Assembly (NCBI RefSeq): GCF_000293805.1
Contig: NZ_AMBZ01000008.1
Location: 304,969 to 368,968 of the forward strand
DNA from: Paenibacillus alvei DSM 29
GTDB taxonomy: Bacteria > Bacillota > Bacilli > Paenibacillales > Paenibacillaceae
Length of the DNA stretch: 64,000 nucleotides
Direction: 5' to 3'
Each line of letters starts with the position of its first letter. The first letter of the stretch is position 1. Made by a program: the position numbers and the translations under genes. Below are positions 26,803-36,468 of this stretch, one piece after another. The notes beneath the pieces are model-generated. The model was not told where the DNA came from and ran no database searches. It worked only from the letters and a program-made list of their open reading frames with translations.

Positions 26803-28188
26803 TCATGCACCTACTATTCGTCTTACCGCATCATCCACTTGAAATGGCTCGATATCATCAGGTACGTTTTGCCCTGTCGTCACATAGCTGAACGGAATTG
26901 TCGTCCGCTCAGCAAGCTCCAATACTGAACCGAATGTATCTGTTTCATCCGCCTTCGTGAAGATAATCCGGTCGATACGCTGTCTCGAGAAACGCTCCAA
27001 TATAGCTATCATATCTTCCGTCTTGGAGGTTAAGCTCAAAACGAGAAATGTCTCGCTGTCTGGATACGGTCTGAGCATCGTATTCAACTCATTTACATAC
27101 ATGTCATTGCGGAAGTTCCGCCCAGCTGTATCCATAATGATGAGATCACAGCCCTGCAGCGCGCGAAGCGCCCGCTCCGTGTCATTTGGTGAGGTCACTA
27201 CCTCCATTGGTACGTTCAGGATTGATGCATACGTTCGCAACTGTTCAACCGCAGCAATTCGATACGTATCCGAAGCAATAAGCCCTACCTTGCGCTGATG
27301 ATGGAACATTTGATCCGCCGCCAGCTTCGCAATCGTTGTCGTCTTGCCTACTCCTGTTGGCCCTACTACGTACAAAATACGGGTAGCCGGTGTCAATCCA
27401 TGAACAACATGCGACTGCAGCTTTTCCTCCACAATGTCTTTCACATAACCTCTCAGCACATCGGAGTCAGGTTCCTCTTCACGGTTTAATTTGCATTGCT
27501 CCCAAGCTTGTTGAACATACCCGTAAGCAGCCTCTTGTGACAGTCCCTGCAAACGAAGATGGCGCTCTACTTCCTGCGCGCTTTCTGACCATGAATCATA
27601 GTTGACACGCTCCATAACTTTACGCATCATCCGTTTCATTTCAGCCAATTCCTTTTGCAAATGCGGATCTGCCTGCTCTTCTTCAACCGATGTTATCGGA
27701 ACAACGGAGCGCTCAGAACGTGCAAAAGGAAGCTGTGCCGGGGGCTCAGTCGTATTTTCCTCTACCGACTCAACCGCCGCCAAATGCAAGGATGTCGGAG
27801 GATAAGCTGCTCCGTTGGAGGTTATAGATTGCTGTACACGGTTGGCTGCATCAGCATGTCGCTGTGCTATTCCTTGCTCCGCTGCATCCCTAGTAAGAAC
27901 GCTTCCTCCAGTTCCTCCGTACATTGAACGGGCAACCGATGAAGGGATATATGATTGCATCCCTCCATTGCCAGAAATCTGATTCGATTGTGTGGGAGTC
28001 TTCACAGCAGGCTTGGTTTGTTCGTCGACAGCTGCAACTACCTCAATGGCCCGTTTGCGGAACATGCCAAGAATACCGCCTGTCTTAACCTCTTTAGTGC
28101 TGACAATGACCGCATCCTTGCCCAGCTCTTGCCTGATTTGACTCATGGCCTCCGGCATCGTTTCGACGAGGTACTTTTTCACCCTCAT
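26803..28188 (-). CDS. flhF: Flagellar SRP-type GTPase FlhF
   Basis: SRP-family GTPase that sets the position of flagellar assembly. It has 461 residues: an N-terminal basic domain (MRVKKYLVETMPEAMSQIRQ), a long variable linker (about 70-180), then the N and G domains with Walker [17 protein letters not shown] (near 272), GLIASDTYRIAAVEQL, IIMDTAGRN and FTKADETDTFG. The stop overlaps the flhG start region and the start overlaps the flhA stop by four bases. The gene is intact. Confidence 0.96.
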   Translation of the reverse strand: MRVKKYLVETMPEAMSQIRQELGKDAVIVSTKEVKTGGILGMFRKRAIEVVAAVDEQTKPAVKTPTQSNQISGNGGMQSYIPSSVARSMYGGTGGSVLTRDAAEQGIAQRHADAANRVQQSITSNGAAYPPTSLHLAAVESVEENTTEPPAQLPFARSERSVVPITSVEEEQADPHLQKELAEMKRMMRKVMERVNYDSWSESAQEVERHLRLQGLSQEAAYGYVQQAWEQCKLNREEEPDSDVLRGYVKDIVEEKLQSHVVHGLTPATRILYVVGPTGVGKTTTIAKLAADQMFHHQRKVGLIASDTYRIAAVEQLRTYASILNVPMEVVTSPNDTERALRALQGCDLIIMDTAGRNFRNDMYVNELNTMLRPYPDSETFLVLSLTSKTEDMIAILERFSRQRIDRIIFTKADETDTFGSVLELAERTTIPFSYVTTGQNVPDDIEPFQVDDAVRRIVGA

Positions 28189-30227
28189 ACATTCACCACT
28201 CCGACGCTTTGAATTTCAACATTTGGTTCAAGCTCATTGTAGGACAGCACCGGCACATCCTGCATTGCACGCTCCATCAACTGGCGCAAATACATGCGAA
28301 TATTCGGAGATGCAAGCATAATCGGCGAATGTCCGGATTGAAGGAGCTTCTGAATCTGTTCGCTCATGCGCTGATATACTTGCTGTGTCGTATTCGGATC
28401 CAGAACAAGGTAAGAACCATGCTCATTTTGCTGCACATTCTCCGCAATTTTCTTTTCCAAGCTAGGCCCAATTGTAATAACACGCAGCGTCTCGCCTGGA
28501 GTTGAATATTGCTGTGTAATTTGTCGTGCTAGCGCTTGACGTACATATTCCGTCAACACATCCGGATCCTTCGTGTATGTACCGTAATCGGCCAGTGTTT
28601 CGAATATCGTTACGAGATCGCGAATCGATATTTTCTCTCGCAGCAACTTAGCCAAAACTTTTTGAACATCACCGATCGTCAATACATTTGGAATCAGTTC
28701 ATCCACAAGTGCAGGATATTGTTCTTTAACAGTTTCAACAAGCGATTTTGTTTCCTGACGACCAATAAGCTCGTGTGCATGCTTCTTAATGATTTCGGTC
28801 AGATGCGTAGCCACGACGGAAGGCGGATCTACAACCGTATATCCTGCCAATTCGGCACGCTCCTTCATTGCATCATCCACCCATAACGCAGGCAGTCCGA
28901 ATGCCGGCTCTACCGTTTCGATTCCTGATACCGATTCATCATCATAACCAGGGTTCATCGCCAGATAATGATTGAGCAGAAGCTCGCCGTGGGCTACCGC
29001 GTTGCCCTTGATTTTGATAACATATTCATTCGGCTTCAGTTGGATATTGTCCCGAATCCGGATGACGGGAACGACTAATCCAAGCTCCAATGCACATTGG
29101 CGTCGAATCATAATAATGCGGTCGAGCAAATCCCCGCCTTGCTGTGTATCCGCTAGTGGAATGAGTCCATAACCGAACTCAAATTCAATCGGATCAACCT
29201 GCAACAGATTGACTACACTTTCTGGACTGCGCACTTCTTCAATTTGCAGCTCTTCTTCAAGCTGTTCTTCTTCGATTTGCCGTTCATCAATGTTCTTCTG
29301 CATCCGATACCCAGCAATCGCGAGAATAACGGCAAAAGGAATCGTAGAACCAATTCCAATTGGGGTAAGAAGACCAAGCAAAGCGATCGTTCCTGATACA
29401 ATGTAAAGCAGCTTTGGATAGGCAAACATCTGCATTCGCAAATCTTCTGCCAAATTACCATCAGATGCTGCTCTTGTTACGATAAGACCTGCTGCAGTCG
29501 AAATGAGAAGCGCTGGAATTTGGCTGACGAGACCATCACCGATCGATAAAATCGAATACGTGGATGCCGCATCGCCAAAAGATTTGCCATGCATCGCCAT
29601 TCCGATAATGAAGCCGCCAATCAGGTTAATAAGTAGGATGATGATACTTGCGATCGCATCCCCTTTTACGAATTTGCTGGCACCGTCCATGGCGCCATAG
29701 AAATCCGCCTCTCGACTAATCTTATCGCGGCGATCACGGGCCTGCTGCTCGTTGATAAGTCCTGCATTCAAGTCTGCGTCAATTGCCATCTGCTTACCGG
29801 GCATCGCATCGAGCGTAAAGCGTGCTGATACTTCAGCGACCCGCTCTGAGCCTTTCGTAATAACAATAAACTGTACAATGACAAGAATGAGGAAGACGAC
29901 AAGACCAACTGCGATATTTCCTTGCGTTATCCACTCACCAAAGGTGGCAACTACGTCACCAGCTTCGCCATTCGTAAGAATTTGCTTCGTAGTGGATATG
30001 TTCAGCGCGAGTCGGAACAATGTCGTAATGAGCAGCATAGCCGGGAAAATCGAGAAGTTCAACGCTTCCCTCGTATTCATGGCAATGAGCAAAATCATGA
30101 GCGCGATCGATATATTGATTACGAGTAAAATGTCTAGCAACCATGTCGGTATGGGCAAAACCATCATGAGTACGATACCGATAATACCGACCAAGACGAA
30201 TAAATCCCTCGTTTTCACGGAATGCAC
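28185..30227 (-). CDS. flhA: Flagellar type III export gate protein FlhA
   Basis: Large inner-membrane component of the flagellar export gate. It has 680 residues: eight predicted membrane helices in the first 310 residues, with the FHIPEP-type conserved loop (RVAEVSARFTLDAMPGKQMA, ADLNAGLINEQQARDRRDKI), and a large cytoplasmic domain (about 340-680) that docks export substrates (GYTVVDPPSVVATHLTEIIK, PALVDELIPNVLTIGDVQKV). The length and both ends fit the family. It lies between flhB and flhF. Confidence 0.97.
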   Translation of the reverse strand: MHSVKTRDLFVLVGIIGIVLMMVLPIPTWLLDILLVINISIALMILLIAMNTREALNFSIFPAMLLITTLFRLALNISTTKQILTNGEAGDVVATFGEWITQGNIAVGLVVFLILVIVQFIVITKGSERVAEVSARFTLDAMPGKQMAIDADLNAGLINEQQARDRRDKISREADFYGAMDGASKFVKGDAIASIIILLINLIGGFIIGMAMHGKSFGDAASTYSILSIGDGLVSQIPALLISTAAGLIVTRAASDGNLAEDLRMQMFAYPKLLYIVSGTIALLGLLTPIGIGSTIPFAVILAIAGYRMQKNIDERQIEEEQLEEELQIEEVRSPESVVNLLQVDPIEFEFGYGLIPLADTQQGGDLLDRIIMIRRQCALELGLVVPVIRIRDNIQLKPNEYVIKIKGNAVAHGELLLNHYLAMNPGYDDESVSGIETVEPAFGLPALWVDDAMKERAELAGYTVVDPPSVVATHLTEIIKKHAHELIGRQETKSLVETVKEQYPALVDELIPNVLTIGDVQKVLAKLLREKISIRDLVTIFETLADYGTYTKDPDVLTEYVRQALARQITQQYSTPGETLRVITIGPSLEKKIAENVQQNEHGSYLVLDPNTTQQVYQRMSEQIQKLLQSGHSPIMLASPNIRMYLRQLMERAMQDVPVLSYNELEPNVEIQSVGVVNV

Positions 30228-30249
30228 CCTCCATCCTTGAACAAATCAA

Positions 30250-31386
30250 TCAATTGACTTTGCCTTTTAATTTGTATACGTATGCCAGTACCTCAGCCAC
30301 GGCTTGGAACAAATCGGCCGGAACGGTTTCGCCAATATCGGCCCTTTGATACAAAGCACGGGCGAGCGGCTTGTTTTCCATCGTTATGACGCCGTGTTCC
30401 TTGGCAATCTGCTTAATACGGAGCGCGACGTAATCCTGTCCCTTGGCGATAATCTCTGGCGCATCCATCGCGCCGCCATCATATTTCAATGCAATGGCAA
30501 AGTGCGTCGGGTTCGTAATGACGACATCCGCCTTTGGCACCTCCTGCATCATGCGCATGAGCGCCATGCGTCGCTGACGTTCACGAATCTTACCCTTAAT
30601 GAGAGGGTCGCCTTCGGTCTTTTTGAATTCGTCCTTAATGTCCTGTTTCGACATCCGTAAGCTTTTCTCGTATTCGTACCGTTGGTACATGTAATCCAAA
30701 GCAGCAAGCACGCATAACGCTGCTCCAATCTTCAATCCGAGCATAAGCGTCAAGTGACCCGTAAATGACATAATGTCATTCAATGGAACATGGGACAGCA
30801 TGACAATCGTATCTCTCTCTCCCCACAATGAGGTGTAGACGATCACGCCGATCGTCGTAAGCTTCAAGATCGATTTCAGAAATTCAACTACGGAACGCAT
30901 GGAAAAAATGTTTTTGAACCCTTTAATCGGATCAATCTTCTCTAATTTCATCTTCAACGGCTCGCCAGTAAACAGGAAGCCAACCTGCATATAGTTAACG
31001 ACCAGTGCAATGACAATTGCTGCAATGAACAACGGTGCCATTATGATCATTAGCTTCATAAAAATAGAGCTAAAGTAACTAAGCACATTGTTTGCCGTTA
31101 CATCCATGGTAAGCCGGTTTTGCAATACATCAGAGAATAATTCGACAATCCGATCCTTCATAAAGCCGCCGAGTGCGAACAAGCAAGAGAACCCTGCCAA
31201 GAGAATGAATGCTCCTGAGAGATCCATACTTTTGGCAACTTGCCCTTTCTTGCGTGACTCCTGTCGTTTCTTCGGCGTAGCTTTCTCTGTCTTCTCTTGC
31301 GAGAAAAGCTGCAAGTTCAGCTCATAACGTAGTGCATACGCGTGACGATTCGACTCATCTGTACGTATCTCGTGAAGCTGCTTCAT
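30250..31386 (-). CDS. flhB: Flagellar export switch protein FlhB
   Basis: Export-gate protein that switches substrate specificity from hook to filament by self-cleavage. It has 378 residues with four membrane helices (60-210) and the cytoplasmic autocleavage motif NPTH (VVITNPTHFAIALKYD). The N terminus has the family's EKTEKATPKKRQESRKKGQV. An upstream extension MKQLHEIRTDESNRH precedes the canonical LFSQEKTEKAT, but the ATG at 31386 overlaps the fliR stop (ATGA), so I keep it. Confidence 0.96.
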   Translation of the reverse strand: MKQLHEIRTDESNRHAYALRYELNLQLFSQEKTEKATPKKRQESRKKGQVAKSMDLSGAFILLAGFSCLFALGGFMKDRIVELFSDVLQNRLTMDVTANNVLSYFSSIFMKLMIIMAPLFIAAIVIALVVNYMQVGFLFTGEPLKMKLEKIDPIKGFKNIFSMRSVVEFLKSILKLTTIGVIVYTSLWGERDTIVMLSHVPLNDIMSFTGHLTLMLGLKIGAALCVLAALDYMYQRYEYEKSLRMSKQDIKDEFKKTEGDPLIKGKIRERQRRMALMRMMQEVPKADVVITNPTHFAIALKYDGGAMDAPEIIAKGQDYVALRIKQIAKEHGVITMENKPLARALYQRADIGETVPADLFQAVAEVLAYVYKLKGKVN

Positions 31387-32170
31387 CCTCTCGCCCCCAT
31401 CATGCGTAACAACTGATCGAGCGCTTCGAACAGCGTAGAGAACAATTGCTGCAGTACGTATACAAGGCCTGGTACGACTAGCAGCAACATAAGAAGACCA
31501 ACAATTAGCTTCAGTGGGATGCCCACGACGAAAATATTAAACTGTGGCGCTGTACGCGCTAGAAATCCCAGTGCTACATCAGTTAAAAACAATGCAACGA
31601 TAAGTGGCGCAGAGACCTGAAACGCAATGATGAAAGCTTCTGTGAATGATTTCATAATGAAATCTGTAACATTCCCATTTGCAATTTGTGCGAAAAAAGC
31701 ATTTTCATCCAGCGGAAGCCACTTAAAACTTTGCATAATTCCGTCGATAAAGTAATGGTGGCCGTTCATTCCAAGAAACAATAACACGACAAATATGTAT
31801 TTAAAGTTGCCCATCACAGGTGAACTTGTCCCGGTCAAAGGATCAATGACATTAGCTATGCCGAATCCAATCTGCATATCAATGAATGATCCTGCTGTCT
31901 GCACAATGGAGAAGAACAGTTGAGCCAAATATCCAATGAGCAAACCTATTAATATTTCCCGGACAATATATACGATATAAGTTCCATCTGTTGGTACACT
32001 CTTGCCAAGCCCAAACAACAAATAGGCGATAACACTGACGAAGAATGCGAGCCCAATCTTGAAACGAATCGGCACGCCTCGGGAAGAAAAGACAGGGACG
32101 GCGACAAAGAATGCCGCAATTCGACACAGCGAGAGCAAAAAACAGGGAAAGCTTGTACGAGCATTTCCAT
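31383..32170 (-). pseudogene. fliR: Flagellar export protein FliR, frameshifted near its start
   Basis: Membrane component of the export gate. The main open frame (31383-32138) begins in the middle of the first helix (LSLCRIAAFFVAVPVFSSRG). The true start MEMLVQAFPVF is found upstream in another frame at 32170. Adding one T to the run of six at 32137-32142 joins them as FPVFLLSLCRIAAFFVAV. The restored length is 262 residues, as in the family. Other conserved parts, GIANVIDPLTGTSSPVMGNF and APQFNIFVVGIPLKLIVGL, are intact. It lies between fliQ and flhB. Confidence 0.93.
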
Positions 32171-32181
32171 GGCTTCACTGC

Positions 32182-32451
32182 CTAACCGATATAATGATGC
32201 AAGTTATTTAAAATATTGTGCGTAAAATCCACGAGTGTCGTTAAAATCCAGGGTCCAAATAGCAGAATTACGATCATAACCGCCACAATTTTCGGCACGA
32301 ATGCAAGTGTCTGCTCTTGAATTTGTGTCGTCGCTTGAAATATGCTTATCAGCAATCCTACGACTAAGGCTACTGCCAGCATGGGCGCGCCGACCTTAAG
32401 AACAGTAAACACAGCCTGTCCAGCCAGCCCCATTATAAATTCTGCACTCAT
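32182..32451 (-). CDS. fliQ: Flagellar export protein FliQ
   Basis: Small two-helix export-gate protein of 89 residues (MSAEFIMGLAGQAVFTVLKV; then FQATTQIQEQTLAFVPKIVA, the conserved loop). ATG at 32451 is seven bases after GGGAGG; an in-frame ATG at 32457 touches the site and is less likely. It lies between fliP and fliR, the standard order. Confidence 0.95.
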   Translation of the reverse strand: MSAEFIMGLAGQAVFTVLKVGAPMLAVALVVGLLISIFQATTQIQEQTLAFVPKIVAVMIVILLFGPWILTTLVDFTHNILNNLHHYIG

Positions 32452-32485
32452 GTTCATTCCTCCCGTTCGCCATGTCCCACTCGCG

Positions 32486-33238
32486 TCATGTATTGAAGCT
32501 CATGAGCAATGATTTCACTACGAGATACCAGCCATCGACGAGCACGAACAATAAAATCTTGAACGGCAGCGATATCATGACTGGCGGCAGCATCATCATC
32601 CCCATGGCCATTAGCGTACTGGCCACTATCATATCGATGACCAAGAATGGGATAAAGATCATAAATCCCATTTGGAACGCCGTCTTCAACTCGCTGATCG
32701 CAAATGCAGGCACGAGTACGGTTAACGGAATATCTTCATATGTTTTCGGTTTTTCCGTTTTGGTGTATTTCATAAATAAGAGCAAATCTTTCTCACGTGT
32801 ATGTGAGAACATAAACTTCTTCATCGGAACAGATGCCTTCTCGAGCGCTTGGTTTTGATTCAACTCACCCTTTAAATACGGCTGCAGGGCAGTTTGGTTC
32901 ACTTCACCAATGGTCGGGGACATCACAAACAAAGTAAGAAAGAGCGCCAGACCAATCAACACCTGATTGGGCGGCATCTGCTGCGTCCCTAGGGACGTTC
33001 GAACAAATCCCAAAACAACCACAATACGTGTAAAGGATGTCATCAGTACGAGTATTGCTGGAGCTAAGCTCAATATTGTAATAAGCAGCAATATCGATAT
33101 CGATGATGCTCCCGGCTGTCCTCCGCCACCAACTTTAATGTCGATGTCTGGAATGATGGGAGATGCCATTGCCCAATGAGCTGACATGCTGGATACAAAC
33201 AGTGCGACGGTTACAGATAGTAACAATTTTTTGTTCAT
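32486..33238 (-). CDS. fliP: Flagellar export protein FliP
   Basis: Core pore subunit of the export gate. It has 250 residues with a cleavable-looking signal peptide (MNKKLLLSVTVALFVSSMSA) and conserved blocks LTSFTRIVVVLGFVRTSLGT-type (here ILVLMTSFTRIVVVLGFVRT), QMPPNQVLIGLALFLTLFVM, VLVPAFAISELKTAFQMGF and the final LPFKILLFVLVDGWYLVV. It is intact and lies eight bases after fliO. Confidence 0.97.
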   Translation of the reverse strand: MNKKLLLSVTVALFVSSMSAHWAMASPIIPDIDIKVGGGGQPGASSISILLLITILSLAPAILVLMTSFTRIVVVLGFVRTSLGTQQMPPNQVLIGLALFLTLFVMSPTIGEVNQTALQPYLKGELNQNQALEKASVPMKKFMFSHTREKDLLLFMKYTKTEKPKTYEDIPLTVLVPAFAISELKTAFQMGFMIFIPFLVIDMIVASTLMAMGMMMLPPVMISLPFKILLFVLVDGWYLVVKSLLMSFNT

Positions 33239-33246
33239 GAATCCAT

Positions 33247-33786
33247 CTACCGATCTTCTTTAATATCATCTTTTAATAGTTGCTCCACTTGCTCGCTGCG
33301 CTTCGGCATGCGTTCAAGCTTCTCGTGAAACATTTCATGAAATGAGACTGTGTCCGTCTCTTCTAGCTTCGTGTTACTGTCAACGTTGCGTCCATTGCGT
33401 CCAACCCGCAGACGCTCCTTCCACTCCGACCAGGAGGTTGGCCATGTCGCTGTCGGCTGCTCGCGTTCAAGCGCCGCGATGAAGCGTGCCGCTTGGGCCG
33501 GATCGGATATTTTATCAATGAGTGTAATATCTTCCCCGATGCCCAATACATAGACGACATCGCCAACTTCTACGATTTGCATCGACTTGTTCGGTCCGAG
33601 GCCGGTGCCGCCCAACGTCCGGATACTCTGGTTCAATTGCCACATTCGATTCTTGCGGCTCAACAGCTTGATGAACAGCACGATAAGCACGATAATGACG
33701 GCAAGCGACAACAACACGGTCAATAAGCTCGATAAATATCCATCGACACCAGATGATTGCATCAGTTGACCGCTGTCATTTTTCAT
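33247..33786 (-). CDS. fliO: Flagellar biosynthesis protein FliO (FliZ of Bacillus)
   Basis: Membrane protein that helps assemble the FliP ring. It has 179 residues: a short outside segment, one membrane helix (LLSLAVIIVLIVLFIKLLS), then a cytoplasmic domain with the family's RTLGGTGLGPNKSMQIVEVG-type core and VYVLGIGEDITLIDKI. An acidic/basic C-terminal tail follows. It is encoded between cheY and fliP as in Bacillus fliZ. Confidence 0.9.
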   Translation of the reverse strand: MKNDSGQLMQSSGVDGYLSSLLTVLLSLAVIIVLIVLFIKLLSRKNRMWQLNQSIRTLGGTGLGPNKSMQIVEVGDVVYVLGIGEDITLIDKISDPAQAARFIAALEREQPTATWPTSWSEWKERLRVGRNGRNVDSNTKLEETDTVSFHEMFHEKLERMPKRSEQVEQLLKDDIKEDR

Positions 33787-33790
33787 ACAA

Positions 33791-34153
33791 TTACCCTAGC
33801 GTCTTCTTGATAGCTTCGATTACGCGATCAGCTTGGAACGGCTTCACGATGAAGTCCTTCGCGCCTGCTTGAATCGCATCGATTACCATGGCTTGCTGCC
33901 CCATAGCGGAGCACATAATGACTTTGGCGTTTGGATCGGATTTGCGAATTTCTTTAAGCGCTGTAATTCCGTCCATTTCCGGCATTGTAATGTCCATTGT
34001 AATCAGGTCAGGTTTATGTTCTTTGTACTTTTCGATCGCTTGCGCACCGTCCGATGCTTCCGCGACAACATCATAACCATTTTTAGTTAAAATGTCGCGA
34101 ATCATCATTCGCATAAACGCTGCGTCATCTACGATCAAAATACGGTTTGCCAT
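33791..34153 (-). CDS. cheY: Chemotaxis response regulator CheY
   Basis: Single receiver domain that signals to the flagellar switch. It has 120 residues from ATG at 34153 (MANRILIVDDAAFMRMMIRD), preceded by GGAGGATTC. Key residues are Asp9/Asp10, phospho-acceptor Asp54 (LITMDITMPEMDG), Thr/Ser in VIMCSAMGQQ and Lys in FIVKPFQ. It sits between fliY and fliO. Confidence 0.97.
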   Translation of the reverse strand: MANRILIVDDAAFMRMMIRDILTKNGYDVVAEASDGAQAIEKYKEHKPDLITMDITMPEMDGITALKEIRKSDPNAKVIMCSAMGQQAMVIDAIQAGAKDFIVKPFQADRVIEAIKKTLG

Positions 34154-34175
34154 CGTTGAGAATCCTCCCCAAATC

Positions 34176-35432
34176 TTATTGTAGTTTTTGAATTCGATCC
34201 CACTGATTGATAATATCTGTGACACGCACGCCGAAATTCTCGTCAATAACCACAACTTCACCTTTAGCGATCAGCTTGTTGTTGACAAGAATGTCGACAG
34301 GTTCGCCTGCCAGCTTGTCCAGCTCGATAATGGAGCCCTGGGAAAGCTCCAAAATGTCTTTGATCTGTTTGTGTGTCCTACCTAATTCTACTGTGACTTT
34401 GAGTGGGATGTCCAACAATAAATTTAGATTTGATTCATCCGGTTGTTGGTATGGAGCCGACTGGAAATTTGCGAATTGCACAGGCTGCACATTCACATTC
34501 CGATTAGGCGCTGTCCCATATGCTGCAGCTTGATCTCTATGCATATCCACACCCGGCGTATGCATTGGAGCAGATGTATAAGGTTGCTGCATTGCGTGTC
34601 CTCCTCCCATTGGATCATAATGGCCCTGCATCGGCGGAACGTGAGATTCCATAGTTGGTGCAGTCATTGGCGGTTCATAAGCTGATTTTGCTTCTGGCTG
34701 CATTTCTGCAACTGGAGCTTCTGCAGCAGCCGCAGGTTCATCTGAAGCTGAGTCAAGAAGCAGAGAGATCATATTACGTGCAAATGGAACCGTTAATATT
34801 TGCATGATCGTGGAATCGATCAGGTCACTAATTGTCAGGCGGAATGAAACCTTAACGAGCACGTTATCATCAGGCAATGTGTCTACACCAGTTCCATTGG
34901 ACATGTCCAAGATCCCGATCCCCGGAGGGGAGATATTTACCAATCGGTTAAATATCGTGGACATCGATGTTGCAGATGATCCCATCATTTGGTTCATCGC
35001 TTCTTGTACAGCACTAATATGAATTTCTGTTAAATCATGGCTTGTGTTTGTGCCGTCTCCACCCAGCATCAAGTCTGCAATTACTTGCGCATCCGATGTT
35101 TTAATAACGAGTGAATTTACACCCTCAAAGCCTTCCACATAACGCACGTGAACAGCTACATGCGGCTTAGGAAATTCATTTTCCAAGTTTTCACGCTGCA
35201 GCAGCGAAATGCGAGGCGTTGTGATCTCGACCTTTTTACCGAGCAGTGTGGACAATGCTGTCGCTGCACTACCGAATGTAATATTGCCGATCTCGCCCAA
35301 CGCGTCAATTTGAATCGGGTCTAAAAACTTTTCAATGGAAGGAGTACCGGCTTCTTCGGCAGACGGTTCATCCGATGATCTCTTCAGCAACGCGTCAATT
35401 TCCTCCTGTGACAAGTAGTCCTTACTCGTCAT
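34176..35432 (-). CDS. fliY: Flagellar switch protein and CheY-P phosphatase FliY
   Basis: Switch component combining CheC-like phosphatase and FliN-like parts. From ATG at 35432 (MTSKDYLSQEEIDALLKRSS) it has 418 residues. The N-terminal CheY-P-binding peptide is SQEEIDALL. Two CheC-type motifs follow (DALGEIGNITFGSAATALS; AVQEAMNQMMGSSATSMSTI). A long Pro/Met/Gln-rich linker (about 220-325) precedes the SpoA/FliN domain (LLLDIPLKVTVELGRTHKQI, then GEPVDILVNNKLIAKGEVV). The gene overlaps fliM by 11 bases. Confidence 0.95.
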   Translation of the reverse strand: MTSKDYLSQEEIDALLKRSSDEPSAEEAGTPSIEKFLDPIQIDALGEIGNITFGSAATALSTLLGKKVEITTPRISLLQRENLENEFPKPHVAVHVRYVEGFEGVNSLVIKTSDAQVIADLMLGGDGTNTSHDLTEIHISAVQEAMNQMMGSSATSMSTIFNRLVNISPPGIGILDMSNGTGVDTLPDDNVLVKVSFRLTISDLIDSTIMQILTVPFARNMISLLLDSASDEPAAAAEAPVAEMQPEAKSAYEPPMTAPTMESHVPPMQGHYDPMGGGHAMQQPYTSAPMHTPGVDMHRDQAAAYGTAPNRNVNVQPVQFANFQSAPYQQPDESNLNLLLDIPLKVTVELGRTHKQIKDILELSQGSIIELDKLAGEPVDILVNNKLIAKGEVVVIDENFGVRVTDIINQWDRIQKLQ

Positions 35433-36420
35433 GCTCTTCCACTCCTTCATCTACAACTTGCTCGATTTGTACTGAAATTCGATCCTTGTATACACCAGGT
35501 GTTCCTATGTATTTCTCGCGTTCGCCGACCCGGATCGATAATCCGCTGTCAACCGGCTTGTTCAACGCGATTACATCGCCAACGGCAAGCTGCATCAGCT
35601 CATGTACCGTAATTTGGGATGTCCCAAGCTCCACCGATATAGGCAGTTTTGCTTTTGTTACGCGCTGGCGCAATTTTTCGACTTCAATCGGTTCCCTTGT
35701 CTTCTTCTCCGACACGAACCAATGGTGTACGGAGAGCTTCGGCATAATCGGCTCAATGACGACATGCGGAATACACAAGTTAATCATCCCCGTCGTATCT
35801 CCAATTTTTGTGCTCAAAGAGATGAGCGCAATTGTTTCATTGGGCGATACGATTTGCATAAATTGTGGATTTGTCTCCAGTGCTTCAAGTCTTGGTTCAA
35901 TATCAAGGACATTTTTCCAAGCTTCTTGCAAACTGTCGAACGCGCGGCTGAATATCCGCTCCATTACCGTCGTTTCAATCTCTGTCAACGCATTGATCTT
36001 CGAAGGAGACATACCAGTACCACCCAGCATGCGATCCAGCATTGCAAAGGCTACGTTAGGGTTCACTTCAAGAACCATCCGTCCCTTGAACGGTTCAGCC
36101 TCAAAGATATTCAAAATGGTCATTTTCGGAATAGACCGAATAAATTCGTCATACGGCAGCTGCTCCACCTGTACGACATTGATTTGTACAAATGTCCTGA
36201 GTTGCGCAGAAAAATATGTTGTTAAATATCTGGCAAAATTCTCATGGATGCGTGTTAAGCTGCGAATATGATCCTTAGAAAATCGAACAGCCCGCTTAAA
36301 ATCATAAGAGCGAATTTTTCGCTGCGTTTCCTCTTTTTTCAGCTCTTCGGCATCCATTTCTCCAGAGGACAACGCCGCGAGCAAGGCGTCAATCTCATTC
36401 TGTGACAGCACGTCAACCAA
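35422..36420 (-). CDS. fliM: Flagellar motor switch protein FliM
   Basis: Switch protein that receives CheY-P and contacts FliG. From TTG at 36420 (VDVLSQNEIDALLAALSSG after the initiator) it has 332 residues; this start is eight bases after AAGGGGG, whereas GTG at 36429 touches it. The N-terminal LSQNEIDALL binds CheY-P. The middle domain has DHIRSLTRIHENFARYLTTY and VAFAMLDRMLGGTGMS. The C-terminal SpoA domain has AKLPISVELGTSQITVHELM. It lies between fliL and fliY. Confidence 0.96.
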   Translation of the reverse strand: MVDVLSQNEIDALLAALSSGEMDAEELKKEETQRKIRSYDFKRAVRFSKDHIRSLTRIHENFARYLTTYFSAQLRTFVQINVVQVEQLPYDEFIRSIPKMTILNIFEAEPFKGRMVLEVNPNVAFAMLDRMLGGTGMSPSKINALTEIETTVMERIFSRAFDSLQEAWKNVLDIEPRLEALETNPQFMQIVSPNETIALISLSTKIGDTTGMINLCIPHVVIEPIMPKLSVHHWFVSEKKTREPIEVEKLRQRVTKAKLPISVELGTSQITVHELMQLAVGDVIALNKPVDSGLSIRVGEREKYIGTPGVYKDRISVQIEQVVDEGVEEHDE

Positions 36421-36468
36421 TCGTTTCACCCCCTTACAGGAATCAACTACAACAGATGTAAGCGCCCC

